Positions 8,615 through 17,641 are shown, counted from the stretch's first letter. The stretch is 64,000 bases of DNA from Pseudooceanicola nanhaiensis (GCF_020171315.1 NZ_JAIUZP010000007.1:62001-126000), one strand, 5' to 3'. Notes: generated by a model from the letters alone, not told the origin. Numbers and translations: made by a program.

Positions 8615-10543
8615 ATGTTGCGACCTGATCCCAAGATAAGCGAAAATCGCCCCGTCATCCGCCAGCTGGATGAGGCGGCGATCAACCGGATTGCCGCCGG
8701 TGAGGTCGTGGAACGGCCTGCCTCCGCCGTGAAGGAACTGGTGGAAAACGCGCTCGACGCGGGCGCGCGGCGGATCCATGTCACCATCGCGGACGGCGGC
8801 AAGACCCTGATCCGGGTCGAGGATGACGGCAGCGGCATTGCCCCCGCCGATCTGCCGCTGGCTCTGGCCCGCCACGCCACCTCGAAGATCGACGGCTCCG
8901 ACCTGCTGGCGATCCATTCCTTCGGCTTCCGGGGCGAGGCACTGCCCTCGCTCGGGGCGGTCGGGCGGCTGCGCATCACCTCCCGCGCCAAGGGCGAGGA
9001 GGCGGCAGAGATCACTGTCACCGGCGGTCGCATGGGTGAGGTCCGTCCTGCCGCGCTGAACGGCGGCACCGTGGTCGAATTGCGCGATCTCTTCTTTGCC
9101 ACGCCCGCCCGGCTGAAGTTCCTGCGCACCGACCGGGCGGAATCCCAGGCCGTGACCGATGTGGTCAAGCGCCTCGCCATGGCCGAGCCCTTCGTGGGCT
9201 TCACCCTGACCGACACCTCGAACGACGCCAGCCGCACCGTCTTTCGCGCGGATGCCGAAAACGGCGATCTCTTCGACGCTTTGCACCAGCGGCTGGCGAA
9301 TATCCTCGGCCGCGAGTTCGCCGAGAATGCGCTGAAGATCGACGCCACCCGCGAGGGGCTGCACATGACCGGCTACGCCGCCCTGCCGACCTATTCGCGC
9401 GGCGCGGCGGTGGCGCAGTATCTCTTCGTCAACGGCCGCCCGGTGCGGGACAAGCTGCTGACCGGCGCCCTGCGCGCCGCCTATTTCGACGTGCTGTCCC
9501 GCGACCGTCACCCGGCGGCGGCGCTCTTCCTCGACTGCGATCCGCAGCTGGTGGACGTGAACGTGCACCCGGCGAAATCCGAGGTGCGGTTCCGCGATCC
9601 GGGGCTGGCGCGCGGCCTCGTCGTCTCGGGCCTGCGCCATGCTCTGGCCGAGGCCGGGCACCGCGCCTCCTCCACCGTGGGCGGGGCGACGCTGGGCGCC
9701 TTCAGGCCCGAGCCTGCGGCCGACCACACGGGCAGCGCGCGGATCTACCAGATGGATCGCCCCTCGCTCGGCGCCCGCGGGGCGAGCTACTCCGGTCAGG
9801 CCCCTGCCGACTGGACGCCCGCGCCCGCCTATCCCGGCCGCGCCCCGGTGGAGATGACGCAGGCCTTCGCCGAGCCCGCCGCGCTTTTCGACGCGGGCAC
9901 CTCGGCCCGGGTGGAGCCCGTCATCGAGGATGTCCCGCAGGCGGATCACCGCCCGCTCACCGCCTATCCCCTTGGCGCGGCGCGGGCGCAGGTGCACGAG
10001 AACTACATCATCGCCCAGACCGAGACCGGCATGGTCATCGTCGACCAGCACGCCGCGCACGAGCGCCTCGTTTACGAGAAGCTGAAGGCCCAGATGGCCG
10101 AGAACGGCGTCGCCGCGCAGGCCCTGCTGATCCCCGAGATCATCGAGCTCTCCTCCGGCGACTGTGCCCGGCTGATGGAAGTGGCCGAGGACCTCGCCCG
10201 CTTCGGCCTGACGGTGGAGCCCTTCGGCGGCGATGCCATCGCCGTGCGCGAAACGCCCGCGATCCTCGGACGGGTCGACTGCAAGGCGATGATCCTCGAC
10301 ATCCTCGACGAACTGGAGGATCAGGGCGACAGCCAGACCCTTCAGGCGCGTATCGAGGCGATCCTCTCGCGGGTGGCCTGCCATGGCTCGATCCGCTCGG
10401 GCCGCCGGATGCAGGCCGAGGAAATGAACGCCCTGCTGCGCGAGATGGAGGCCACGCCCCTCTCGGGACAGTGCAACCACGGGCGCCCCACCTACGTGGA
10501 GCTGAAGCTCTCCGACATCGAACGGCTATTCGGACGGACATGA
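8615..10543 (+). CDS. mutL: DNA mismatch repair protein MutL
   Basis: MutL couples MutS mismatch recognition to strand incision and repair. The 642-aa protein has the GHKL ATPase motifs (NRIAAGEVVERPASAVKEL near residue 22, DDGSGI, GFRGEALPS). A variable linker follows (about 335-440), then a C-terminal dimerisation domain. DQHAAHERLVYE at 477-488 fits the DQHA-x2-E-x4-E metal-binding endonuclease motif, as expected in bacteria without MutH. ACHGSIRSG and CNHGRPTYVEL complete the C-terminal sites. The frame is open far upstream, but the ATG at 8615 begins the conserved N-terminus. rmuC overlaps by 4 bases (ATGA). Confidence 0.96.
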   Translation: MLRPDPKISENRPVIRQLDEAAINRIAAGEVVERPASAVKELVENALDAGARRIHVTIADGGKTLIRVEDDGSGIAPADLPLALARHATSKIDGSDLLAIHSFGFRGEALPSLGAVGRLRITSRAKGEEAAEITVTGGRMGEVRPAALNGGTVVELRDLFFATPARLKFLRTDRAESQAVTDVVKRLAMAEPFVGFTLTDTSNDASRTVFRADAENGDLFDALHQRLANILGREFAENALKIDATREGLHMTGYAALPTYSRGAAVAQYLFVNGRPVRDKLLTGALRAAYFDVLSRDRHPAAALFLDCDPQLVDVNVHPAKSEVRFRDPGLARGLVVSGLRHALAEAGHRASSTVGGATLGAFRPEPAADHTGSARIYQMDRPSLGARGASYSGQAPADWTPAPAYPGRAPVEMTQAFAEPAALFDAGTSARVEPVIEDVPQADHRPLTAYPLGAARAQVHENYIIAQTETGMVIVDQHAAHERLVYEKLKAQMAENGVAAQALLIPEIIELSSGDCARLMEVAEDLARFGLTVEPFGGDAIAVRETPAILGRVDCKAMILDILDELEDQGDSQTLQARIEAILSRVACHGSIRSGRRMQAEEMNALLREMEATPLSGQCNHGRPTYVELKLSDIERLFGRT

Positions 10544-11772
10544 TCGACATCGCAGGCCACACCTATTCCCTCGGCGATCCGCTGGTGATCGCCGCCCTTG
10601 CCGGTGGCGCGCTGCTGCTGCTCATCGTGATCCTGCTGATCGCGGCGCTGAAGGCCGCCGGCCGCTCTGCGCAGGCGGCCGAGCCGCTGATCTGGCAGAT
10701 GGACCAGCTGGGCCGCGCCGTCGAAGGGCTGGGCCGCGGACAGGAGCAGCTGGCGGGCACCGTCTCGGCGGTGTCCAACGCGCAGGCTCACGGGCAGGCA
10801 CAGACCCTGCAGGCGATGGAGCATCGGCTCTCGGCGGTGACGCAGGCGATGAACGACCGGCTGCACCAGAACGCGATGCACAACGCCCGCGCCCTCGCCG
10901 AGATGCAGGAGAAGATGAACGCCCAGCTTCAGGGCGGCTCCGAGAAGACGACGAAGTCGCTGGCCGAGTTGCAGATGCGGCTTCAGGCCATCGACCGCGC
11001 GCAGGAGAACATCACCAAGCTGTCGGGTGACGTGCTCTCGCTGCAGGACATCCTGTCGAACAAGCAGACCCGCGGGGCCTTCGGGGAAATCCAGCTGAAC
11101 GACATCGTCTCCAAGGCGCTGCCCTCGGACAGCTATTCCTTCCAGACGACGCTGTCGAACGGTAAGCGGGCGGACTGCATGATCCACCTGCCCAACCCGC
11201 CGGGCCCGATCGTCATCGACAGCAAGTTCCCGCTGGAGGCCTACGAGGCCCTGCGCCGTGCCGAGACGCCGGAACAGGCCCGTGCCGCGCAGCAGCAGCT
11301 GCGCACCGCCGTGCGCACCCACATCAAGGCGATTTCTGAACGCTACATCCTCGAAGGCGAGACGGCGGATGGCGCGCTGATGTTCCTGCCCTCGGAGGCG
11401 GTCTATGCCGAGCTGCACGCGAACTTCCCCGAGGTGGTGCGCGAGGGCTTCAACGCCCGGGTCTGGATCGTGTCCCCGACCACCTGCATGGCGACGCTGA
11501 ACACCATGCGGGCGATCCTCAAGGACGCGCGGATGCGCGAACAGGCGGGTGCGATCCGCAGCACGCTGAAGCTGCTGCACCGGGACGTGGAGCTGGTGGT
11601 GGAGCGGGTCGGCAAGCTGCACACCCACTTCGGTCAGGCCCGCGCCGACCTCGAGGGGATCGGCACCGCGGCGGAACGCGCCGGCAAGCGCGCCGCCAAG
11701 CTCGACAACTTCGATTTCGAGGAACTGGCCCCCGAAGACAGTCAGGTCGTGCCGCTGAAGCGACCGGAGTGA
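10540..11772 (+). CDS. rmuC: DNA recombination protein RmuC
   Basis: RmuC-family proteins are membrane-anchored, predicted nuclease-fold proteins that limit DNA inversion and rearrangement. The 410-aa product has a single N-terminal membrane helix (LVIAALAGGALLLLIVILLI, residues about 12-31) and a long coiled coil rich in Gln, Ala and Met (about 35-165). The conserved nuclease-like domain follows (KQTRGAFGEIQLNDIV, VIDSKFPLEAYEAL, FLPSEAVYAELH). The ATG overlaps the mutL stop, so the two are translationally coupled. A shared role in genome stability is plausible from context. The pair ends at the hairpin at 11810. Confidence 0.94.
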   Translation: MIDIAGHTYSLGDPLVIAALAGGALLLLIVILLIAALKAAGRSAQAAEPLIWQMDQLGRAVEGLGRGQEQLAGTVSAVSNAQAHGQAQTLQAMEHRLSAVTQAMNDRLHQNAMHNARALAEMQEKMNAQLQGGSEKTTKSLAELQMRLQAIDRAQENITKLSGDVLSLQDILSNKQTRGAFGEIQLNDIVSKALPSDSYSFQTTLSNGKRADCMIHLPNPPGPIVIDSKFPLEAYEALRRAETPEQARAAQQQLRTAVRTHIKAISERYILEGETADGALMFLPSEAVYAELHANFPEVVREGFNARVWIVSPTTCMATLNTMRAILKDARMREQAGAIRSTLKLLHRDVELVVERVGKLHTHFGQARADLEGIGTAAERAGKRAAKLDNFDFEELAPEDSQVVPLKRPE

Positions 11773-11809
11773 CGGTGGCGCGGTCGCGGCCGCAATGAGT
11801 TGGAAACGC

Positions 11810-11840
11810 AAACGCCCGCATCCTCCGATGCGGGCGTTTT
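11810..11840. terminator. bidirectional terminator between rmuC and chrR
   Basis: A 13-bp perfect stem (AAACGCCCGCATC / GATGCGGGCGTTT) with a CTCC loop lies between the convergent stops of rmuC and chrR. It has A- and T-rich flanks on both sides. Confidence 0.85.
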
Positions 11841-11862
11841 CCTGTCCGGCGGTCCGATCCGG

Positions 11863-12516
11863 TTAGATCTTGAAGAACGGCTGCGCCAGTCGCGGCAGCC
11901 ATGCGTTGAACCTCAGGGGCGCATCGGTGGCGGCGAGGCAGATGCAATCCTCGCCGATATCCGCGACCGGCGTGTGGTTCAGCTCCTCGTCGGCGACTTC
12001 CACGTCGCCGGGGCCAAAGCGGTCATCCTCGTCGGTGAAGGCGCCCTGCAGCACCAGCGTCAGCTCCATCCCACGGTGGCCGTGATCGGGCATGGCCGCG
12101 CCGGCAGGGATATAGAGCAGCCGGGCCGAAGCGCTCTTGGAGGTGGGCAGGATCGCCTGTTTCACCCCCATGCCCACGGGGCGCCAGCGGACGGCTTCCA
12201 CGTCGCCGCCGACATAGTCGCGTAGCGGGCCGGGCAGCGTCCCCGATGCGGCGCGCGCCAAGCGCGGCTCCGGTGTTGCATCCAGACGGGCCAGAACCGC
12301 ATCCAGCGCGCCAGCCTCCATGGCCGAGATGCCCGCGGCCTCCATACCCTGTGCTTCCAGCACGGCCCCGCCGAGCGATTCCAGCGCCTCCAGCCGGGCG
12401 CGGCAGTCGTCGCACATCGACACATGCGTCGCGACGACAAGAGAAAACGCCTCGGGCAGGGTGCCCGCGGCATAGCCCATCAGCAGGCTTTCGGTCAGGT
12501 GATGCTTGATCCCCAT
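11863..12516 (-). CDS. chrR: zinc-binding anti-sigma factor ChrR
   Basis: ChrR binds and inhibits RpoE until singlet oxygen or related stress triggers release. The 217-aa protein has an N-terminal zinc anti-sigma domain with His6, His31, Cys35 and Cys38, exactly the ligand positions known for Rhodobacter sphaeroides ChrR. It also has a C-terminal cupin domain with His145, His147, Glu151 and His181, matching the second metal site with a 4-residue offset. It starts 9 bases after the rpoE stop on the same strand, so the pair is coexpressed. Conservation of both zinc sites argues that it senses singlet oxygen or organic hydroperoxide as in Rhodobacter. Confidence 0.95.
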   Translation of the reverse strand: MGIKHHLTESLLMGYAAGTLPEAFSLVVATHVSMCDDCRARLEALESLGGAVLEAQGMEAAGISAMEAGALDAVLARLDATPEPRLARAASGTLPGPLRDYVGGDVEAVRWRPVGMGVKQAILPTSKSASARLLYIPAGAAMPDHGHRGMELTLVLQGAFTDEDDRFGPGDVEVADEELNHTPVADIGEDCICLAATDAPLRFNAWLPRLAQPFFKI

Positions 12517-12525
12517 CTGGCTACC

Positions 12526-13092
12526 TCATGACCCCATGGCGTGGCGCAAGCGGTCCAGCGCCAGCCGGATACGCGACTTTATCGTGCCAAGCGGCAGCCC
12601 CGTTGCATCCGCGATCTCGCGGTGGGACAGGTCGCCGAAATAGGCCTGTTCGATCAGTCGCCTCTGTTTCTCGGGCAGCGCCGCCATGGCCCGGCCCAGC
12701 TTCTCACTCTCCTGTTGCAACTCCAGCACGTCATCGGCCTCCGGCTCTGCCTCCGGACCCCATCCGAGGTCCTCCGGCTCCGGCCGCCGCTCCTTGCGGG
12801 CGATGTCGATGCGGCGATTGCGGGCGATCGTGAAGATCCAGGTGGCGACGGAGGCCCGCGAGGGATCATACATCGCCGCCTTCCGCCAGACCGTGACAAG
12901 CACATCCTGCGCGCAATCCTCGGCCACCGCAGGTTCGGCGCCCCCCTTGATCAGGAAGGCCTTCACCCTCGGGGCGAAATGGGCAAAGAGCGCGGCAAAG
13001 GCTGCCCGGTCCCCATCATCGCGGATTGCCCGCATTTCAGCGACCCAGTCACGCTGGGATCGCGTCGCGCCTGTCTGTGCACCGGTCGTCAT
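12526..13092 (-). CDS. rpoE: ECF sigma factor RpoE of the ChrR group
   Basis: This is an extracytoplasmic-function sigma factor that directs RNA polymerase to TGATCC-type promoters after singlet-oxygen stress. The 188-aa protein shows sigma region 2 (FAHFAPRVKAFLIKGG...AEDCAQDVLVTVWRKA...ATWIFTIARNRRID) and region 4 (LPEKQRRLIEQAYFGDLSHREIADATGLPLGTIKSRIRLALDRLR). An acidic linker joins them. The ATG at 13092 gives the usual family length; the frame extends to 13161 but then overlaps the candidate promoter. chrR follows at once. Autoregulation is inferred from the promoter at 13166-13195. Confidence 0.94.
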   Translation of the reverse strand: MTTGAQTGATRSQRDWVAEMRAIRDDGDRAAFAALFAHFAPRVKAFLIKGGAEPAVAEDCAQDVLVTVWRKAAMYDPSRASVATWIFTIARNRRIDIARKERRPEPEDLGWGPEAEPEADDVLELQQESEKLGRAMAALPEKQRRLIEQAYFGDLSHREIADATGLPLGTIKSRIRLALDRLRHAMGS

Positions 13093-13165
13093 GCGCCCAT
13101 GAAGACCCGCCCGCAGGGCAGGTTGCAAGGGCTCATTCTCTGATCGCGCATCGAGCAACATATCC

Positions 13166-13195
13166 GGTGTACGGGACCGCGCGCAGAGTGGATCA
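13166..13195 (-). promoter_or_regulatory. RpoE autoregulatory promoter
   Basis: The minus strand reads TGATCC, 18 bases, then TACACC, starting about 100 bases upstream of rpoE. The -35 hexamer is identical to the Rhodobacter RpoE consensus. The same spacing occurs at 8346-8375. Confidence 0.75.
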
Positions 13196-13281
13196 CTCCC
13201 GCTTTCATCTTTCCGGAAATACTCACCTGCGCCCCCTCAAAGCCCGCGATCCCGCCCGAGACGGGGTGCCCGCGGCGGGTA

Positions 13282-14502
13282 TCAGTCGTTCGCAGCCTTG
13301 TACCATGCCATGATCAACTGCCGTTCTTCCGGCTCGATGAAGGAGAGGTTGGCGGGCGGCATCGCATGGCCGAGCCCGGCCTGAAGATAGATCGCATGGG
13401 CATTGCGCGCGATCTGGTTCGGGGTCTCCAGCCGCACGCCCTTGGGCGGCCAGAGCAGCCCGTCCCACGCGGGCTCCGCGGCATGGCACATGGAGCAGCG
13501 GCCCATGACGATGTCGGTGACCTCGTCGAAATGATCGGCCTGCGCATAGCGCAGCGCGGCGCCGCTGGCCTCTTCCGGCTCCTCCGCGCGGAACATCGGC
13601 GCGGTGGAGAGCCACATGATGATCACGAAGAGCACCGCCGTCGCCAGCCAGGTCCAGCGCGGATTGCCTTTGCGGGCGTGGATCGTGTTGAAATAATGCC
13701 GGATCGTCACGCCCATGAGGAAGACGAGGCTGGCGATGATCCAGTTGTACTCGCTCGCAAAGGCCAGCGGGTAGTGGTTCGACAGCATCATGAAGAGCAC
13801 GGGCAGCGTCAGGTAGTTGTTGTGGGTCGAGCGCTGCTTGGCGATCTTGCCGTACTTCGGATCGGGCTTGCGGCCCGCCTTCAGGTCCTCGACCACGATC
13901 TTCTGGTTCGGAATGATGATGAAGAAGACGTTGGCCGACATGATCGTCGCGGTGAAGGCGCCCAGGTGGATCAGGGCCGCCCGGCCCGAGAAGACCGAGG
14001 TGTAGAAGTAGCTGAGCGCAACGAGGATCACGTAGAGGAAGATCATCAGCCGGGTGTTGTCGTCGCCGAACTTCGATTTGCAGATCGCGTCATAGGCCAG
14101 CCAGCCCCCGGCCAGCGAGATGAGCGAGATCAGGATCGCCTGCCACGGGGCCAGGTCCGCGACACCCGGGTCGATGAGGTAGAACTCCGCGCCCAGGTAG
14201 TAGACCAGGAACAGCATGGCAAAGCCCGAGAGCCACGTGGCATAGCTTTCCCATTTGAACCAGATCAGGTCGCCGGGCATCTGCGCCGGGGCCACGAGGT
14301 ATTTCTGGATATGGTAGAAGCCGCCGCCGTGGACCTGCCATTCCTCCCCATCCGCGCCGGAGGCGAGGTTGCGGTCCCGGTGCAGCCCGAGGTCGAGCGC
14401 GATGAAGTAGAAGGACGACCCGATCCAGGCGATCGCCGTGATCACATGGACCCAGCGTACCGCGAATTCCAACCAGGCCCCGATGGCCGCCAAATCGTAC
14501 AT
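13282..14502 (-). CDS. puuD: membrane urate hydroxylase PuuD-like cytochrome
   Basis: PuuD oxidises urate to 5-hydroxyisourate and passes electrons to its own C-terminal cytochrome c domain. The 406-aa product has about eight or nine membrane helices (FAVRWVHVITAIAWIGSSFYFIALDLGLH onward). A conserved GEEWQVHGGGFYHIQKY segment follows the first helices, and the C-terminal c-type heme domain has one CSMCH motif (about residue 336) with a later Met-containing AMPPANL axial-ligand region. The length and the fused heme domain match the family. No other urate-degradation gene is in the window. Alone on the minus strand, it is followed by the rpoE promoter region. Confidence 0.9.
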   Translation of the reverse strand: MYDLAAIGAWLEFAVRWVHVITAIAWIGSSFYFIALDLGLHRDRNLASGADGEEWQVHGGGFYHIQKYLVAPAQMPGDLIWFKWESYATWLSGFAMLFLVYYLGAEFYLIDPGVADLAPWQAILISLISLAGGWLAYDAICKSKFGDDNTRLMIFLYVILVALSYFYTSVFSGRAALIHLGAFTATIMSANVFFIIIPNQKIVVEDLKAGRKPDPKYGKIAKQRSTHNNYLTLPVLFMMLSNHYPLAFASEYNWIIASLVFLMGVTIRHYFNTIHARKGNPRWTWLATAVLFVIIMWLSTAPMFRAEEPEEASGAALRYAQADHFDEVTDIVMGRCSMCHAAEPAWDGLLWPPKGVRLETPNQIARNAHAIYLQAGLGHAMPPANLSFIEPEERQLIMAWYKAAND

Positions 14503-14657
14503 GCAACTGTCCCCGCTTGCGGTCTTTTCCTCAGGCTAACCACGGGCGGCGGGTTCCGGCAATCCGCCTGTTATGCGGCTCACGCTGCGGCAGCGTTTCG
14601 TTTCGTGCCCGGACGCGGATTCGGGGCGGATTTGAGCAACCGGGCCTTGGAATGCCG

Positions 14658-14681
14658 TCACATAGGTCTATCTGAATGTGA
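14658..14681. promoter_or_regulatory. inverted repeat upstream of persulfide dioxygenase, possible operator
   Basis: TCACAT and ATGTGA flank a 12-base spacer that contains TATCTG. With TTGGAA 16 bases upstream this gives a plausible promoter, so a bound repressor would cover the -10. Such genes are often controlled by persulfide-sensing ArsR repressors of the BigR/SqrR type; that link is inference. Confidence 0.4.
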
Positions 14682-14701
14682 GCTTCGAAAGGAGGATACG
14701 G

Positions 14702-15595
14702 ATGTTCACGAAGGAAAGCCCTTCCCGCGGGCCGGGATCGCCCCGGGTCGTCGGGTTCTACGACAAGCCGAGCGGTTCGGCCCAGTACGTCGCCATCGAC
14801 GACGCCACGAAGACCTGCGTGCTGATCGACGTGGTGCAGGACTTCGACACGCGGTCTGTCGGCACCGGCTTCACCGCGGCGCAGGAGATCCTCGATTTCG
14901 TCCGCGCAGAGGGGCTGGAGGTCGCCTATGTGATGGACACCCATCCCCATGCCGATCACCTCATGGCCTCGGCCTGGCTGAAAGAGCAGACCGGCGCGCC
15001 CAATGTCATCGGTGCCAAGGCGGCCGAGATCGCAGACCTCTGGCGCGGCATCTACAACCTGCCCGAGGCTTTCGACGTGACGCGCGACTTCGATCACCTG
15101 CTGGAGGACGGCGCGACGCTGACCTTCGGCGGGCTGGAGATCCGGGTGATGCTGTCGCCGGGGCATACGCTGGGCTCGGTCACCTATGTGATCGGGGACG
15201 CGGCCTTCGTGCATGACACGCTGATGCAGGCCGACGTGGGCTCGTCCCGCGCGGATTTCCCCGGTGGGTCTGCCGCGATGCTCTGGGACTCGATCCAGGC
15301 GATCCTCTCCCTGCCGGAGGACACGCGGCTGTTCATTGGCCACGACTATCCCCCCGTGGGCGACCGCAAGGACCCGGCGTGGGAGGCGACGGTGGCCGCG
15401 CACAAGGCCGGCAATCCGCATATCGCCGGCAAGAGCCGTGAGGCGTTCATCGCCCTGCGTGAAGAGCGCGACGCGACGCTGCCGCTGCCCGACCGGATGC
15501 TTTACGCGCTGCAGGTGAACCTGCGCGCCGGGCGCCTGCCGCCGCCGGAAGCAGACGGCCGCAGCTACTTCAAGATACCCGCCAACCGGTTCTGA
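14702..15595 (+). CDS. MBL-fold persulfide dioxygenase (Blh/ETHE1-like)
   Basis: The 297-aa metallo-beta-lactamase-fold protein has the motif THPHADH (about residues 80-86), a later LSPGHTLGSVTY histidine, and a FIGHDYPP block, as in ETHE1/Blh persulfide dioxygenases. These oxidise glutathione persulfide to sulfite in the cytoplasm. The start at 14702 follows a perfect AAAGGAGG; a frame from 14678 would place that site inside the gene. The rhodanese gene 26 bases downstream strongly supports a sulfide/persulfide detoxification pair. The inverted repeat upstream suggests regulation by a sulfide-responsive repressor. A generic MBL hydrolase is the alternative. Confidence 0.88.
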   Translation: MFTKESPSRGPGSPRVVGFYDKPSGSAQYVAIDDATKTCVLIDVVQDFDTRSVGTGFTAAQEILDFVRAEGLEVAYVMDTHPHADHLMASAWLKEQTGAPNVIGAKAAEIADLWRGIYNLPEAFDVTRDFDHLLEDGATLTFGGLEIRVMLSPGHTLGSVTYVIGDAAFVHDTLMQADVGSSRADFPGGSAAMLWDSIQAILSLPEDTRLFIGHDYPPVGDRKDPAWEATVAAHKAGNPHIAGKSREAFIALREERDATLPLPDRMLYALQVNLRAGRLPPPEADGRSYFKIPANRF

Positions 15596-15621
15596 GACCG
15601 ACATTCGAGGACGAAGACGAC

Positions 15622-16002
15622 ATGAAGACGGAAGAGATCAACGGCGCGACGATCGAGACCTGGGATGTGGCCGAGGTGGCCGCAGCCCTGAAGGCCAACG
15701 AGATCGTGCTGATCGACGTGCGCACGCCGCAGGAATACATGTTTGAACATATCGAGGGGGCGCTGCTGATGCCGATGGCCTTCTTCGACGCGTCGAAGCT
15801 GCCCGGGCAAAGCGAGAAGCGCATCGTCCTGCACTGCGGCTCGGGCGTGCGCTCGGGCAAGATGGCGCAGGCGGCGCTTGCGGCGGGCTTCGACCGGATC
15901 GCGCATATGGGCGGCGGTTTCGGCGCCTGGAAAGAGGCCGGACAGCCCTACATGGGCACCGATATGGCGACAGGGGCGCCGAAACGCGTCCCGGCAAGCT
16001 GA
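15622..16002 (+). CDS. single-domain rhodanese
   Basis: The 126-aa protein is a rhodanese-like sulfurtransferase with the loop HCGSGVRSGKMA, whose cysteine (about residue 74) would carry the persulfide. It also has the typical IVLIDVRTPQEYMFEHIEGALLMP N-terminal segment. It has no signal peptide, so it is cytoplasmic. It lies 26 bases after the persulfide dioxygenase gene, with GAGG upstream of the ATG. The probable job is to move persulfide sulfur or combine the sulfite produced by its neighbour into thiosulfate. The operon ends here; beyond it lie only palindromic repeats and the amtB terminator. Confidence 0.9.
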   Translation: MKTEEINGATIETWDVAEVAAALKANEIVLIDVRTPQEYMFEHIEGALLMPMAFFDASKLPGQSEKRIVLHCGSGVRSGKMAQAALAAGFDRIAHMGGGFGAWKEAGQPYMGTDMATGAPKRVPAS

Positions 16003-16072
16003 GGGTCTGACGAACCGGGCAGGGGCGCGGCCGTCGTGCCCTTGCCACCGGCACGACCTCGAGGGCGCGCAC

Positions 16073-16195
16073 CCAAGAATTTTCGAAAATTCTTGGTAAA
16101 ATTCTTCGAAGAATCTTACCCGCCTTCTGGCGGTCGTTCCGCGGGATATCCCGGAAAATTCGAATTTTCCGGACCGGAATTTTTGAAAATTCCGA
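16073..16195. repeat. AT-rich palindromic repeat, locus 2
   Basis: Within the 316-base gap between convergent rhodanese and amtB genes. It holds a perfect 24-bp palindrome centred on TTTTCGAAAA (16073-16096), an AAATTCTTCGAAGAAT palindrome (about 16100-16115), and a perfect 22-bp palindrome made of CCGGAAAATTC and its complement (16151-16172). An imperfect CCGGAATTTT/AAAATTCCG pair (16175-16195) follows. The 22-mer recurs exactly at 42206-42227. Confidence 0.85.
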
Positions 16196-16252
16196 GGAGT
16201 GCCTGACTGTTTGCGCGTGTGCGCGAGGGCGGTGAGCCAGAGGTGGGCAGCG

Positions 16253-16284
16253 GAAACGAAAAGCCCGGGCGCGAACGCCCGGGC
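16253..16284 (-). terminator. terminator of the glnK-amtB operon
   Basis: GCCCGGGCG / CGCCCGGGC stem with a 4-base loop. On the minus strand it is followed by TTTTCGTTTC, about 35 bases after the amtB stop. Confidence 0.85.
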
Positions 16285-16318
16285 AGGTCTTGCTCTAGAC
16301 TGTAGCGGAAGGAGGTGC

Positions 16319-17641
16319 TCAGCCTTTCGAGAACTCGGGGTAGGCTTCCATGCCCAGTTCCGCCATGTCGAGGCCGGTGATCTCGTCTTCTTCCGAGACG
16401 CGCAGGCCCATGATCATGTTCAGGATGAACCAGACCACTGCCGAGGCGACGACGGTGAAGATGCCGACCACGACGATCGAGTACAGCTGGGTGCCGAGCG
16501 ACGCGTCACCGTTGGTGATGACGACGGCGATGGTGCCCCAGATGCCGCAGACGAGGTGAACCGGGATCGCGCCGACGACGTCGTCGATCTTCAGCTTGTC
16601 GAGCAGCGGAACCGTCAGGACGACGAGGATGCCGCCGATGGCGCCGATGATCGTTGCCGCGCCCAGACCGGGGGTCAGGGGCTCTGCGGTGATCGAGACG
16701 AGGCCAGCCAGAGCGCCGTTCAGCACCATGGTCAGGTCGACCTTCTTGTACATCAGCTGGGTCAGGATCAGCGCCGCGATGGCACCACCGGCTGCTGCCG
16801 TGTTGGTGTTGGCGAAGATGCGCGAGATGTCAGCCACGTTGCCGGCGGTGTCCATGTAGAGCTGCGAGCCGCCGTTGAAGCCGAACCAGCCGAGCCACAG
16901 GATGAACGTACCCAGCGTGGCGAGGGTCAGGTTCGAGCCGGGCATCGGAACGGTGCGGCCGTCTTTGAACTTGCCGATACGCGGGCCGAGGATCAGGGCA
17001 CCGGTGAGGGCGCACCAGCCGCCGACCGAGTGCACGACGGTCGAGCCTGCGAAGTCGAGGAAGCCTGCTTCGTTCAGGAAGCCGCCGCCCCATTTCCAGG
17101 ACGCCTGGATCGGGTAGATCAGGGCGGTCAGGATGACGCAGAAGATCAGGAAGGGCCACAGCTTGATGCGCTCGGCCAGGGTGCCGGAAACGATCGAGCA
17201 GGTGGTGGCGCAGAACATCAGCTGGAAGAAGAAGTCCGAGCCGACCGAGGCATAGGTGAGGTCGGTTTCGGTGTCTGCCAGGCCGACGGGCTCAAGCGAG
17301 GTGGCCGAGAAGGCACCCAGAACCATGTCGATGGACCAGCCGTCGCCCGGGTACATCAGGTTGTAACCGATGAGGTAGTACATGATGGCGGCGATGGCGA
17401 AGAGCGCGATGTTCTTCGTCAGCTGCATGGCGACGTTCTTCTGACGCACGAGGCCGGCCTCGAGCATCGCGAAGCCACAGCCCATGAACATCACCAGGAA
17501 CCCCGCGACGAGGAACATGAAGGTGGTGAAGATATAGCCGATTTCTTCCATCGGCGGCGTGGTGTCCGCCTCTTGTGCAAGGCCGAGGCTCGGCGCTGCG
17601 ATCAGCGCGGCCGCCAGGCCAAGTTTGGTCCACGATTTCAT
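16319..17641 (-). CDS. amtB: ammonium transporter AmtB
   Basis: AmtB conducts ammonium/ammonia across the inner membrane. The 440-aa protein has a cleavable signal peptide (KLGLAAALIAAPSLGLAQ) and about eleven membrane helices. It contains the conserved FMGCGFAMLEAGLVR, STVVHSVGGWCALTGA and DDVVGAIPVHLVCGIWGTIAV segments, including the pore histidines. ATG 17641 is preferred over ATG 17647 because AAGGA lies 7 bases before the former and only 1 base before the latter. glnK lies upstream in the same operon; its PII product blocks AmtB when nitrogen is plentiful. Confidence 0.96.
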   Translation of the reverse strand: MKSWTKLGLAAALIAAPSLGLAQEADTTPPMEEIGYIFTTFMFLVAGFLVMFMGCGFAMLEAGLVRQKNVAMQLTKNIALFAIAAIMYYLIGYNLMYPGDGWSIDMVLGAFSATSLEPVGLADTETDLTYASVGSDFFFQLMFCATTCSIVSGTLAERIKLWPFLIFCVILTALIYPIQASWKWGGGFLNEAGFLDFAGSTVVHSVGGWCALTGALILGPRIGKFKDGRTVPMPGSNLTLATLGTFILWLGWFGFNGGSQLYMDTAGNVADISRIFANTNTAAAGGAIAALILTQLMYKKVDLTMVLNGALAGLVSITAEPLTPGLGAATIIGAIGGILVVLTVPLLDKLKIDDVVGAIPVHLVCGIWGTIAVVITNGDASLGTQLYSIVVVGIFTVVASAVVWFILNMIMGLRVSEEDEITGLDMAELGMEAYPEFSKG

